Assembly: GCF_900130055.1 (NCBI RefSeq)
Contig: NZ_FQXU01000021.1
Location: forward strand, 1-46,705
From: Clostridium intestinale DSM 6191
GTDB taxonomy: Bacteria; Bacillota; Clostridia; Clostridiales; Clostridiaceae
DNA: 46,705 nucleotides
Direction: 5' to 3'
The notes under the pieces: generated by a model
Databases searched by the model: none
What the model was told of the DNA's origin: nothing
What the model saw: only the letters and a program-made list of their open reading frames with translations
Program-made: the position numbers and the translations under genes
Shown: positions 16,173-24,333 of the stretch, one piece after another
Layout: the number at the start of each line of letters is the position of its first letter
Numbering within the stretch: the stretch's first letter is position 1

Positions 16173-17585
16173 TTAGAAACGTAAATCTCTTTCTCCATTT
16201 TCTATTCTTTCAAGCTTCTTTAAGCAAGCTTCTTTAGCAGCTTCATTTGGTATGGTTTCAAGGTTTTTAAGTATAGCTTTTTCACCAACTTCTTTAGTTT
16301 CTTCATCAGCATAATCTATTAAATATTCTTTAAAAGTAAGTAAGGCATTAGGAAGACATACATTGTGTATTTGTCCAGATTTAGCTAAAGCCATAAATCT
16401 TTCTCCAGTTCTTCCTTCTCTATAACAAGCTGTGCAGTAACTTGGGACATATCCTTGATTACATAGGCTTCTCATAACTTCGCTAGGACTTCTTTCATCA
16501 CTTACTTCAAATTGTGCTGTGTTTTCTTTAATTTTATTTTCATCAGCATATCCACCTACTCCAGTACAAGAGCCAGCAGAAACTTGAGATACACCTACAG
16601 ATAATACTTCTTCTCTAAAATTAGCTTCTTCCCTAGTTGACAATATGATTCCTGTGTAAGGAACAGTTATTCTAAGGATTGCTACTAATTTCTTAAATTC
16701 TTCATCTTTTAACATGTGAGGATATTTATTTGTATCAACACCTTCAGCTGGTCTTAACCTTGGAACAGATAAAGTGTGTGGGCCTACCCCTGTTTCTTTA
16801 TCTAAATGTTCTGCATGCATAAGTAAAGCTATAGTGTCGTATTTATGTTCATATAATCCGTAAAGTACACCCATTCCAACATCATCAATCCCAGCAGCTC
16901 TAGCTCTATGCATTGCTGTAGTATGCCAGTTGTAATTATGTTTTGGACCATTTGGATGTAGATTTTCGTAAGTAGGCTTATGGTATGTTTCTTGGAATAA
17001 TATATAAGTACCTATACCAGCATCTTTAAGCAGTTCATATTCTTCAACAGTTGTTGCAGCTATATTTACGTTACATCTTCTGATAGCTCCATTATCAAAT
17101 TTTAATGAATATATAGTTTTTAAAGATTCAAGAACATACTCTATAGGATTATTAATTGGATCTTCTCCAAGTTCTAAAGCAAGTCGTTTATGACCCATAG
17201 CTTCTAAAGCTTGTACCTCTTTTGCTATTTGATCTTGAGTTAATTTCTTTCTTAATAAATCGCTGTTGCAGTGTTGATAACCGCAATATTCACAATTATT
17301 TACACAGTGATTAGAAAGATATAAGGGAGCAAATAAAACGATTCTGTTTCCATAAATTCTTTCTTTAATTTCTCCAGCAACTTTAAACATTTCTTGAACT
17401 AACTCTTCATCTTCTACAGATAAAAGTACAGCCGCTTCTCTGTGGGTTAATCCTTTAAAGTCCCTAGATCTTTCAAGAAGGTTTTTTACGTATTCTTTAT
17501 CTTGGGCTAATTTTTCACCTTCTTCAATACTTGAGTAAATTTCTTCATCAATAATAAATTCTTCTGCCTTATATTCTCTTATCAT
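16173..17585 (-). CDS. hydG: [FeFe]-hydrogenase maturation radical SAM enzyme HydG
   Basis: Cleaves tyrosine to make the CO and CN ligands of the H-cluster. 470 residues, as expected. Cys94, Cys98 and Cys101 (CVNNCEYC) bind the SAM [4Fe-4S] cluster, and the C-terminal YCTACYREGRTG carries the cysteines of the second, dangler-iron cluster. The ThiH-like core (LGEDP, LFQETYH) is intact. It lies 23 bases after the TM1266-type gene and 20 bases before hydF. HydE, the third maturase, is not in this window. Confidence 0.96.
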   Translation of the reverse strand: MIREYKAEEFIIDEEIYSSIEEGEKLAQDKEYVKNLLERSRDFKGLTHREAAVLLSVEDEELVQEMFKVAGEIKERIYGNRIVLFAPLYLSNHCVNNCEYCGYQHCNSDLLRKKLTQDQIAKEVQALEAMGHKRLALELGEDPINNPIEYVLESLKTIYSLKFDNGAIRRCNVNIAATTVEEYELLKDAGIGTYILFQETYHKPTYENLHPNGPKHNYNWHTTAMHRARAAGIDDVGMGVLYGLYEHKYDTIALLMHAEHLDKETGVGPHTLSVPRLRPAEGVDTNKYPHMLKDEEFKKLVAILRITVPYTGIILSTREEANFREEVLSVGVSQVSAGSCTGVGGYADENKIKENTAQFEVSDERSPSEVMRSLCNQGYVPSYCTACYREGRTGERFMALAKSGQIHNVCLPNALLTFKEYLIDYADEETKEVGEKAILKNLETIPNEAAKEACLKKLERIENGERDLRF

Positions 17586-17608
17586 AATAAAAACACACTC
17601 CTCTAATA

Positions 17609-17854
17609 TTACTTCTTTGTAATAGCAGACTTAACTTGAACGTACTTTATTCTTCCAAGCTTACCTGTTAAAGCACCTATTTCATCCGTTGTGCCGTCAA
17701 CAATAATAGAAATTACAGATACCCCTTTTTCTCTATAGGGAATACCCATCCTGCCTACTATTATCTTGGCATAGTCATGAAGTATTTCATTAACAGAAGG
17801 AGCAGCTTCTAAGTTATCTAAAACAATGGCAACTACACCGACTCTATTTTCCAT
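17609..17854 (-). CDS. TM1266-type iron-only hydrogenase system regulator
   Basis: An 81-residue ACT/NikR-C-like small domain beginning MENRVGVVAIVLDN, with the family motif YAKIIVGRMGIPYREKGVS and the ending IKYVQVKSAITK. Such proteins are usually encoded with hydrogenase maturases and are presumed regulators; a ligand is not established. I use ATG 17854, four bases after GGAGGT, rather than an in-frame TTG located in the ribosome site. First gene of the operon, directly behind an intrinsic terminator and a leader peptide. Confidence 0.88.
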   Translation of the reverse strand: MENRVGVVAIVLDNLEAAPSVNEILHDYAKIIVGRMGIPYREKGVSVISIIVDGTTDEIGALTGKLGRIKYVQVKSAITKK

Positions 17855-17863
17855 AATTACCTC

Positions 17864-17895
17864 CAAAAAATAAAACCCTCTGTCAGCAGAGGGTT
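17864..17895 (-). terminator. Leader terminator (attenuator) of the hydrogenase maturation operon
   Basis: Minus strand: AACCCTCTG (17887-17895) pairs with CAGAGGGTT (17874-17882) around CTGA, followed by TTTTATTTTTT. The T-run ends right at the GGAGGT of the TM1266-type gene. No minus-strand gene lies upstream that it could terminate, so it reads as an attenuator inside the operon leader. Confidence 0.85.
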
Positions 17896-17947
17896 AAAAT
17901 TTTAACAAACTAGGAAAAAACAAAAATTTAATTAATCCAGTTGTCAT
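17894..17947 (-). CDS. Putative 17-residue leader peptide of the hydrogenase maturation operon
   Basis: ATG at 17947, preceded by AAAAGGA five bases upstream, encodes MTTGLIKFLFFPSLLKF and a TAA stop. The stop codon overlaps the 5' arm of the leader terminator, the arrangement seen in translation-coupled attenuators. It is rich in Phe (4) and Leu (4). A ribosome finishing or stalled at the end would cover the terminator's first arm and allow read-through. There is no similarity evidence; the case rests on ribosome site, length and position. Confidence 0.55.
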   Translation of the reverse strand: MTTGLIKFLFFPSLLKF

Positions 17948-18065
17948 ATTAATCCTTTTGCTTAGAAACTTCCTTGCAATTAGAATGAAACTATATAACT
18001 AATTCCTAAAGTCAACTAAAAGAGAAAAGCTCTTCTAATTCAGTTTAAGAAGAATTACAATATAT

Positions 18066-18094
18066 ATTGTACATCAGTTAAATCCAGATATCAA
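18066..18094 (-). promoter_or_regulatory. Predicted promoter of the hydrogenase maturation operon
   Basis: Minus strand: -35 TTGATA (18089-18094), 17-base spacer, -10 TACAAT (18066-18071). Initiation near 18059 gives a leader of about 205 bases before the first operon ATG. That leader also contains a hairpin-prone stretch (about 18015-18055, TCTTCTTAA...TTAGAAGA). Confidence 0.75.
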
Positions 18095-18136
18095 TAAACG
18101 GATACAAATAAAGCATATGAAAAGAGGTTTGAAAAT

Positions 18137-18580
18137 ATGAAATGGTATATAAAAGAATTTAAAGATTTAAGTATAAATGAACTTTATGAGATAGTTAAAT
18201 CAAGGTTTGAAGTTTTTGTTTGCGGACAGAAAATAGATGAACAAGACTTTGATGATGTTGATAAAAAATGTGCACATATATTTTGTGTAGATAATGATAG
18301 AGTGGTAGCTTATAGCAGAATAATACCAAAAGGAATAAGTTATGATGCCCCTTCAATAGGAAGAGTTTTGGTTTTAGACAGCTATAGAAGAAGAGGATTA
18401 GCTGTAGAAATGATGAATAGAGCCATTGAATATATAAAGGATGTTTATAAAGAAAAAGAAATAATATTATCTGCACAAGAGTATGTAGTAGCTTTATATA
18501 AATCAGTAGGATTTGAAGAAATATCTGAGGTTTATTTAGAAGCTGGAATTCCTCATAAAAAAATGAAGAAATATTTGTAG
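18137..18580 (+). CDS. GNAT N-acetyltransferase, ElaA-like
   Basis: 147 residues with the ElaA-type layout: an N-terminal LYEIVKSRFEVFVCGQ stretch, then the acetyl-CoA-binding region IGRVLVLDSYRRRGLAVEMM (R/Q-x-x-G-x-G/A loop as RRRGLA) and a C-terminal LYKSVGFEEISE. It transfers an acetyl group from acetyl-CoA to an amine; the substrate is unknown. ATG 18137 has AAGAGG upstream. It is divergent from the hydrogenase maturation operon. Confidence 0.88.
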   Translation: MKWYIKEFKDLSINELYEIVKSRFEVFVCGQKIDEQDFDDVDKKCAHIFCVDNDRVVAYSRIIPKGISYDAPSIGRVLVLDSYRRRGLAVEMMNRAIEYIKDVYKEKEIILSAQEYVVALYKSVGFEEISEVYLEAGIPHKKMKKYL

Positions 18581-18668
18581 TTATAGAAACCTCTAACCAT
18601 CACTATCCTCTGTGTTTTCGCATATTATGGAAATATGTACCAAAGAACGATAAAGAGGAAGTGGTCGT

Positions 18669-19760
18669 ATGACACCTAATATTATTAATTACTATGGGGG
18701 AGGAAATACAGCACGAGGGTTCGTGAATTACTATGACTCTATATTAGAAAATATAAAGGACATATATGTTATAAGAAATGCTCCCCAGGTGATAAAGACA
18801 TCGGTTATAAAAAATATTGCACAAGCCTATTTAGCAAAAGGTTACGAGATAGAACTTATAAATAGTTACATGGGAGATGAATATGTAGAAGGTGTAGTTA
18901 TTCCTAATGGGAATGTGGCTTTTATTGATGGAAACCCTATATACGGAACAAAACTTGAGAGTATAAAAAAAGATAAACAATATATAGACTTATCTCAAAT
19001 TATGGATGAAAACTCATTAAAAAAAAGGCACAAAAATATAGAAAACTTAAAAGTATTAATGAAGGAAGAAATAAAAAAAGCTCATGTTGCATTTAGGGAG
19101 GGACTTAAAATTCATGATAAATGGGAAGCAATATATATAGAAAACATGGATTTTAGTAGAGCAGATGATTTTGCAAAGGAATTAATAATTAGAATATTAG
19201 CAGAAACAAACTTAAATAAGAAATCAAAAACTGTGCATAGGTTTTTAGGAGCAGCGACTCCGGATGGACCAAAGGATTTTATACCAAGCATTACTAGAAA
19301 CGTTGGGAAGAGGTACCTTATAAAGGGCAGACCAGGCACAGGAAAATCAACTATATTAGGAAAGCTTTTAAATGAAGCTGAAAAAAGAGGATATGATATT
19401 GAAGCTTATCATTGTGGATTTGATCCTAAAAGCTATGATATGATAGTTCTTAGAGAACTTAGTATTGCAGTTTTTGATAGTACTAGACCTCATGAATATC
19501 TAGCAGAACGACATACAGATGAGATTGTAGATACCTATGAAGAACTAGTTTATCCAGGAACTGAAGAGAAATATAAAGACGATATTGAAAATATTAAACA
19601 AGAATATACTAAAAAAATAAAAGAAGCAACAAGTTACCTAGCCCTAGGTAAAAAATATATGCTAGAACTAGAAAGCCTATATCTTCAGTCTATAAACAAA
19701 GAGAAGTTAAGAAATCTTGAAAAAGGCTTAGGTACATTAATTGAGATGTTTGTTAAATAG
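18669..19760 (+). CDS. Tandem P-loop NTPase-like protein (PRK06851-type)
   Basis: 363 residues built from two related halves. The C-terminal half has an intact Walker A, GRPGTGKST (220-228), followed by LLNEAEKRGYDIEAYHCGFDPKSYD and AVFDSTRPHE. The N-terminal half has the same order (IYVIRNAPQVIKTS, then YEIELINSYMGDEYVEGVVI and FIDGNP), but the aligned loop NAPQVIKTS has lost all three glycines and keeps only Lys43. Function is unknown; it is a cytoplasmic ATPase-like protein seen in many clostridia. ATG 18669 has AAGAGGAAG upstream. A single gene with its own terminator. Confidence 0.8.
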   Translation: MTPNIINYYGGGNTARGFVNYYDSILENIKDIYVIRNAPQVIKTSVIKNIAQAYLAKGYEIELINSYMGDEYVEGVVIPNGNVAFIDGNPIYGTKLESIKKDKQYIDLSQIMDENSLKKRHKNIENLKVLMKEEIKKAHVAFREGLKIHDKWEAIYIENMDFSRADDFAKELIIRILAETNLNKKSKTVHRFLGAATPDGPKDFIPSITRNVGKRYLIKGRPGTGKSTILGKLLNEAEKRGYDIEAYHCGFDPKSYDMIVLRELSIAVFDSTRPHEYLAERHTDEIVDTYEELVYPGTEEKYKDDIENIKQEYTKKIKEATSYLALGKKYMLELESLYLQSINKEKLRNLEKGLGTLIEMFVK

Positions 19761-19763
19761 AGT

Positions 19764-19800
19764 AAAAAAGAAATCCATAAATTAAGTGGATTTCTTTTTT
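19764..19800. terminator. Bidirectional terminator
   Basis: AAAAAAGAAATCCA (19764-19777) and TGGATTTCTTTTTT (19787-19800): perfect 14-bp stem, A-tract and T-tract on either side. It serves the P-loop gene and the convergent lipoprotein gene. Confidence 0.92.
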
Positions 19801-19805
19801 GTTTC

Positions 19806-20429
19806 TTATTTTCTATTTAACTCAAAAAATATTCCGTCCCATAAAGTTATCAAAGTATTGTCGTCTTTAACATAAAAGGTGTTTCCAAAAAAAGAAGCCC
19901 AGTTAGAATTAACATTTTGAATAACATCAACCTTTTTAACAGAAGCTGAGCTTATTCCTATAGTTTTTAAAGAAACTTTGTTTTCTGAATTAAAATCACT
20001 ATCAGACAAAGTAGTTTCTTCAAAGGTAGGATTAACTAGATTCTCCTTATCAAAAGATACCTTTTTTTCTGTTAAATAAAGCTCTTTTCCTATATAAAAC
20101 TTTATCTTATCTTCAGACATAGCATACACTGGAGTAGTTGCAATTTTCTTACTTACAACCCAGGTTCCGAAATAGGGCTTAGAAGATGTACTAGTGTCGT
20201 CAGTATTAGTTATAGGAGAAGAGGGTTTTTCAGAAGATTTATTAGAATTAGAAGTAGTTTCTTCTTTATTAGAATCGCTAGTATTTTCATTTTTTGTGGT
20301 TTCTTTATTAACCTCTTCTTTTATTTCATTACTACTAGTATCCTCTTTTGTGTTTCTAGAGCAAGATATTAAAGTTAAAGTTAGCATTATAATTGATATC
20401 ATTAAGACAAATAGTTTGTTTTTTTTCAT
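19806..20429 (-). CDS. Putative lipoprotein
   Basis: 207 residues. It starts MKKNKLFVLM and has a hydrophobic signal ending in the lipobox LISC, so it is probably anchored on the outer face of the membrane. A Ser/Thr/Glu/Asn-rich linker follows (about 25-75), then a C-terminal domain beginning YFGTWVVSKK that resembles small extracytoplasmic beta domains; I do not recognise a family. ATG 20429 is used (GGAGG five bases upstream), not the GTG inside the ribosome site. It is the same strand and possibly the same unit as the downstream-pointing lipoprotein and two-component genes (115-base gap). Confidence 0.75.
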   Translation of the reverse strand: MKKNKLFVLMISIIMLTLTLISCSRNTKEDTSSNEIKEEVNKETTKNENTSDSNKEETTSNSNKSSEKPSSPITNTDDTSTSSKPYFGTWVVSKKIATTPVYAMSEDKIKFYIGKELYLTEKKVSFDKENLVNPTFEETTLSDSDFNSENKVSLKTIGISSASVKKVDVIQNVNSNWASFFGNTFYVKDDNTLITLWDGIFFELNRK

Positions 20430-20555
20430 AATTTCCTCCACTTGACATTACTTTAATCATTTATAATTATAGAACTATAGATTTGTAACTTAAAGTTTTT
20501 AGTGTAAGAATTAAGAAAAAATTAGTTTTTGAGATTATTTTGTAAATTAATGATG

Positions 20556-21740
20556 TTATTTTGTTTTTTCGTAAAGTGAATAGCTAGTTGTTATGGTAGA
20601 TTTATCAACTTTATCTTGTTCAGAAGTTTGAGAAGTATATTTAGCGGTGATAAGTTTACTTCCATCTTCACTTAAGTGAAACCATAGGTTGGTTTTCTCT
20701 CCATAGATAGAACTATACAGAAGTTGTGTATTAGTTAATGAATCTTCAGATATATTTGCTGCATAAAACTTTGATTCATAGCAAGAGGTATCGTAAGTAA
20801 ATGCATATATGATAGTATTATCTGTTGTATAAAAATTAATCCAAGATAACTTGTCAGTAGATTCTTTAGGAGATACTTTTAGTAAAGAAGTATCTTTTCT
20901 AGTTAATAAATCAAATTTACTGAGATATAGATCTCCGTTAGACTTATCCTTTTGAGGGAGATAAATATAGTCTCCTTTATCACTTAATTGAAAATTATAG
21001 CCGCCCATCTTTGAAATGTCTAAAATATTCCTAGGGATCATGTTATCGAGTGAAAATTCCATAATATTTTGTGAGGTAATTGATGATGTATAGAATTTGC
21101 TTGTTATTTCACTATAAAAAATTTCTGGAGAAATACCTTGGTCTTCCATTAGAGGACTGCTATAAACATTACCAGATTTTAAATCTATTATGCGAATAAT
21201 ACTTTTATAAGTATCTCTGGATGGAGTAAAAGATAATATACTTACATAGTCATTGTTACCATATAATTTATGTGGGTATGTTGATAAATCATCTTTTATA
21301 TCAGGAAGATTAATAATTAGACTCTTTTCTTTTTTATTAATATCATATGACCATAATTCAGTACCTTTAAAATAAGTAATAAGTATATTACTAAAATCTT
21401 TATAAATGTTGACTGAAAGATTTTCTATTAAATTAATAGAGTTATCTGAATTTAAGGTAAATAAATCATCATAAAGCTCATTTGAATCTTTAAGAAACTG
21501 TCTAAAAAATACAGGAGAAGAGTCATTTGCAACTGAGATTATAGAAGATCCATCTATTTGGGGCATGTCTAAATCCCTAACCTTAGCAAATATCCTACCA
21601 TCCTCATCTAATTCATTACTCACCTTCTGAACATCATCCTGTAAAGTAACTGTCTTTTCTTCTGTTGTACAACTAGTTAAAAATAAAGAAGAGATTAAAA
21701 TGGATATTGTAATAACTTTTAATAGATTGTTTTTAAACAT
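20556..21740 (-). CDS. Putative lipoprotein, possibly beta-propeller
   Basis: 394 residues with a signal peptide and lipobox LTSC (FLTSCTTEE). The mature part has repeated strand-rich blocks with turns such as SYDINKKEKS, LSDKGDYIYLPQKD and LSEDGSKLITAKY, like the blades of WD/TolB-type propellers. That is an inference from pattern, not a recognised family. I use ATG 21740, preceded by AAAGGGGG, instead of an ATG ten codons upstream. It follows the histidine kinase gene by 58 bases, so it may be a surface partner of that sensor. Confidence 0.72.
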   Translation of the reverse strand: MFKNNLLKVITISILISSLFLTSCTTEEKTVTLQDDVQKVSNELDEDGRIFAKVRDLDMPQIDGSSIISVANDSSPVFFRQFLKDSNELYDDLFTLNSDNSINLIENLSVNIYKDFSNILITYFKGTELWSYDINKKEKSLIINLPDIKDDLSTYPHKLYGNNDYVSILSFTPSRDTYKSIIRIIDLKSGNVYSSPLMEDQGISPEIFYSEITSKFYTSSITSQNIMEFSLDNMIPRNILDISKMGGYNFQLSDKGDYIYLPQKDKSNGDLYLSKFDLLTRKDTSLLKVSPKESTDKLSWINFYTTDNTIIYAFTYDTSCYESKFYAANISEDSLTNTQLLYSSIYGEKTNLWFHLSEDGSKLITAKYTSQTSEQDKVDKSTITTSYSLYEKTK

Positions 21741-21798
21741 AAAATTTCCCCCTTTCAGTGTTATTTTCATGATAACTTTTAGTAGTTACAAAACTTAA

Positions 21799-23241
21799 TT
21801 AAATTGTTTCAGAGATATTACAGAAAGAAGGAAAAGTTGTTATAAGCTTAAAGTTTTTTTCAGTTAGTTCTATGGTGATTTCTCCATTTAATGAATGAAC
21901 TATCTCCTTGCATATATATAAACCTAGGCCATTGCTGTCTTCTGTTGAGTTAGTACCTTTAACAAAAGGTTCAAACAGCTTGTCTTTTGCAAATGAAGTA
22001 GAGCCTTCATAAGAATTTTCTACTGTTAAATAAACTAAGTTATCTTGAGTTTTTAGATTTATGGATATAACTCCATTATCTAGAGAATATTTTATGGCGT
22101 TATCTAAGATGTTTGTTAATAATGAAGTGATATTTTCAGTATCTGACAGTATTAATGTATCCCCCATATCTAGACTTAGTAAATAAGATTTATTTTTCCA
22201 CTTAATTTTTAGGTTATCAAGAATTCTTGATATAAATGTGGATAATTCTATTGGAATTAATTCTTTCTGTGGATTATTTAAGTTTTTAGATATATTTATT
22301 AGCTCCACTATTAAGGAATGCATTCTTTCACTTTCTTGAAAGATACCATTTATAGCTCTGACTCTAAAATTCTTATCCTCTACCTTGGGCGAAAGCAATA
22401 ACTGACTATAACCTGATATAGTAGTTAAGGGAGTTTTAAGCTCATGAGTTACGTTATTAAAGAAGTTATTTTTACTTTTTTGAAGAAGTAGTGCATTTTC
22501 TTTTTCTTTCATAAGATATTCTAATTGTTTTTTTATCTCTTTTTTCATATTAGAAAATTCTTGTGATAATATCCCTATTTCATCTGAAGATGAAGATTCA
22601 AAAGAATAATCAAAATTACCTAAAGAAACTTCTTTAACGCCTTTAATTAATGAGGATATAGGTTTAGTTATACGAGAAGAGATTAGATATGTAATCAAAA
22701 GTATTAGAATACCCAAAAAAACTTGAAGCAAAGTTATAATATTTAATATTTTTATATAATCCAAATAATTTTCACTAAAATCTTTTGTTAAATAAAGAGT
22801 ATAATCACTTTTATCATTTATATAAATAGGATAGGAAATTGAAGCTGTGTAGGTGTTTTTAACTCTATATAGTTTTACTACAGCTTTGTTTTGTGAAGCT
22901 TCATTAATTAATGATATATCCTCTTCTGAATTATTTGTGGTGGTTAAGGAGTTCTTATTATCTGAAGAATAAAGGCTTCCATAGGTTTTATAGAGTTTTT
23001 TTATATCCCATAAAACCTCAGAGCCAACATCAATCCAATCAGAGTTAGAATAAGAATCTTTTAATAAAAGTTTGTTTTTTATTAATTCTCTTGAATTTAT
23101 CATTAAATTATTCATTGAATTAGTCGTGTTTTTTTCAAAATCATTTTTAAGAAAAAATCTTATAGATAAATTAAGCACAATGGAAAAAATAATAAATAAA
23201 CACATAAACCACAAGGTTATTTTGCTTTTTATACTTTTCAT
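21799..23241 (-). CDS. Sensor histidine kinase
   Basis: 480 residues. TM1 (about 8-30), an extracytoplasmic sensor region (about 31-165), TM2 (about 167-190), HAMP (RITKPISSLIKGVKEVSLGN), the dimerisation/phosphotransfer H-box FFNNVTHELKTPLTT, and an ATPase domain with the N-box NILDNAIKYS and GLGLYICKEIVHSLNG. It should phosphorylate the response regulator encoded three bases upstream. The signal is unknown; the two lipoproteins encoded just downstream are candidates for output or sensing partners. Confidence 0.94.
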   Translation of the reverse strand: MKSIKSKITLWFMCLFIIFSIVLNLSIRFFLKNDFEKNTTNSMNNLMINSRELIKNKLLLKDSYSNSDWIDVGSEVLWDIKKLYKTYGSLYSSDNKNSLTTTNNSEEDISLINEASQNKAVVKLYRVKNTYTASISYPIYINDKSDYTLYLTKDFSENYLDYIKILNIITLLQVFLGILILLITYLISSRITKPISSLIKGVKEVSLGNFDYSFESSSSDEIGILSQEFSNMKKEIKKQLEYLMKEKENALLLQKSKNNFFNNVTHELKTPLTTISGYSQLLLSPKVEDKNFRVRAINGIFQESERMHSLIVELINISKNLNNPQKELIPIELSTFISRILDNLKIKWKNKSYLLSLDMGDTLILSDTENITSLLTNILDNAIKYSLDNGVISINLKTQDNLVYLTVENSYEGSTSFAKDKLFEPFVKGTNSTEDSNGLGLYICKEIVHSLNGEITIELTEKNFKLITTFPSFCNISETI

Positions 23242-23244
23242 AAA

Positions 23245-23937
23245 TTACCTCATTACATATCCAACACCAAATACAGTCTCTATATGAGAAAAATCAGGTG
23301 TATCTATTTTAGCTCTAAGTCTCCTTATATGAACATCAACTGTTCTATCTTCTCCAAAATACTCATAACCCCAAATAGTGTTTAATAAAGCATCACGAGT
23401 GAAAATTTTATTTCTATTTTTAGAAAGTAAAGAGAGAATTTCAAATTCTTTTGGATTCAGTTTTATCTCCTCGTTATTTTTAAGAATTATTCTGCCATCA
23501 AAATCAACCTTTAGCACTGGGCTTATGGCTACAGGCTGGTTTGATAAATCATTTGTGAATATAGAAGAATATTTAGTTGTGGATCTTAAGGCTACTCTAA
23601 TTCTAGCTATAACTTCTTTTATATGAAAAGGCTTAGTTATATAATCATGAGCCCCTAACTCTAAGCCTAGAACCTTATCAACAACGTCATTTCTAGCAGT
23701 AATTAAAATTATAGGAATACTAAGTTCTTTATTTATGTATTTGCACAACTCAAATCCATTTATATCTGGCAAATTAACATCTAAAAGAACTATATCTGGA
23801 GCAAAATCCATTAAGTTTTCCTTTAATGATTCTCCATTAAAAAGACTTAAAACTTGAAATTTTTCTTCCTCTAAAGCAGTAGTTAAAATATCATTTATAT
23901 AAAATTCATCCTCAACAACAATAATCTTTTCTCTCAT
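23245..23937 (-). CDS. OmpR/PhoB-family response regulator
   Basis: 230 residues. Receiver domain with acidic pair in VVEDE, phospho-acceptor Asp in VLLDVNLPDING and Lys in ITKPFH; a C-terminal winged helix with EDRTVDVHIRRLRAKI. It binds DNA direct repeats in this family; a candidate repeat pair lies before the gene. I use ATG 23937 (AGAGGT eight bases upstream) rather than an in-frame TTG. First gene of a unit with the kinase and probably the lipoproteins. Confidence 0.95.
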   Translation of the reverse strand: MREKIIVVEDEFYINDILTTALEEEKFQVLSLFNGESLKENLMDFAPDIVLLDVNLPDINGFELCKYINKELSIPIILITARNDVVDKVLGLELGAHDYITKPFHIKEVIARIRVALRSTTKYSSIFTNDLSNQPVAISPVLKVDFDGRIILKNNEEIKLNPKEFEILSLLSKNRNKIFTRDALLNTIWGYEYFGEDRTVDVHIRRLRAKIDTPDFSHIETVFGVGYVMR

Positions 23938-23954
23938 AAACAAATACCTCTCAA

Positions 23955-23999
23955 ATTATACTAAATATATTTTAACATGAGCTTGTTACAAAGTTGTTA
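23955..23999 (-). promoter_or_regulatory. Promoter region of the two-component operon with direct repeats
   Basis: On the minus strand, TATAAT (23955-23960) is a good -10 but has no matching -35. At the expected -35 region and beyond are two copies of TAACAA (plus strand TTGTTA at 23983-23988 and 23994-23999) 11 bases apart, the usual spacing for OmpR-family dimers. This suggests activator-dependent autoregulation. Confidence 0.5.
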
Positions 24000-24028
24000 T
24001 AATTTAGAAAATACTAATTTATAGGAGT

Positions 24029-24088
24029 TTCTTCTCAAGCGTCATTAGATTCCTTCTTCCTCAGCTTCATCAAAGACATTCTAGCTAA
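24029..24088 (+). repeat. Intergenic repeat related to 46441-46551
   Basis: Two blocks, 24029-24049 and 24060-24088, resemble blocks at 46441-46461 (18 of 21 bases) and 46523-46551 (23 of 29 bases). The spacing differs by about 50 bases. No coding region covers either copy. Confidence 0.55.
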
Positions 24089-24128
24089 TAAAAACTTAAA
24101 TATTAAAAAAACAGAAAAACAGAAAAAC

Positions 24129-24186
24129 AGTTAACCAGTTAAGAATATAAGAAGTTAACCAGTTAAGCAGTTAACAATTTAACTGG
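24129..24186. repeat. Direct and inverted AGTTAACCAGTTAAG repeats
   Basis: AGTTAACCAGTTAAG occurs at 24129-24143 and 24153-24167; a third partial unit (AGTTAA, 24169-24174) follows. CCAGTTAA (24159-24166) can pair with TTAACTGG (24179-24186). The 390-base gap 23944-24333 also holds the two-component promoter and the repeat above, and otherwise shows only AT-rich sequence. Confidence 0.7.
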
Positions 24187-24333
24187 CTAAAAATAGATTT
24201 AAATTAGTATAGTGTTTGTGAAGATTAAGATAATTTTTAAATTAAAAGTAATAACAGATTTTGAAAATTAGGCATAGTTTTCCATGAGGTTGAGTTATAA
24301 TTTATATTGAACGGTTTGCTTATTTAAATAAAG

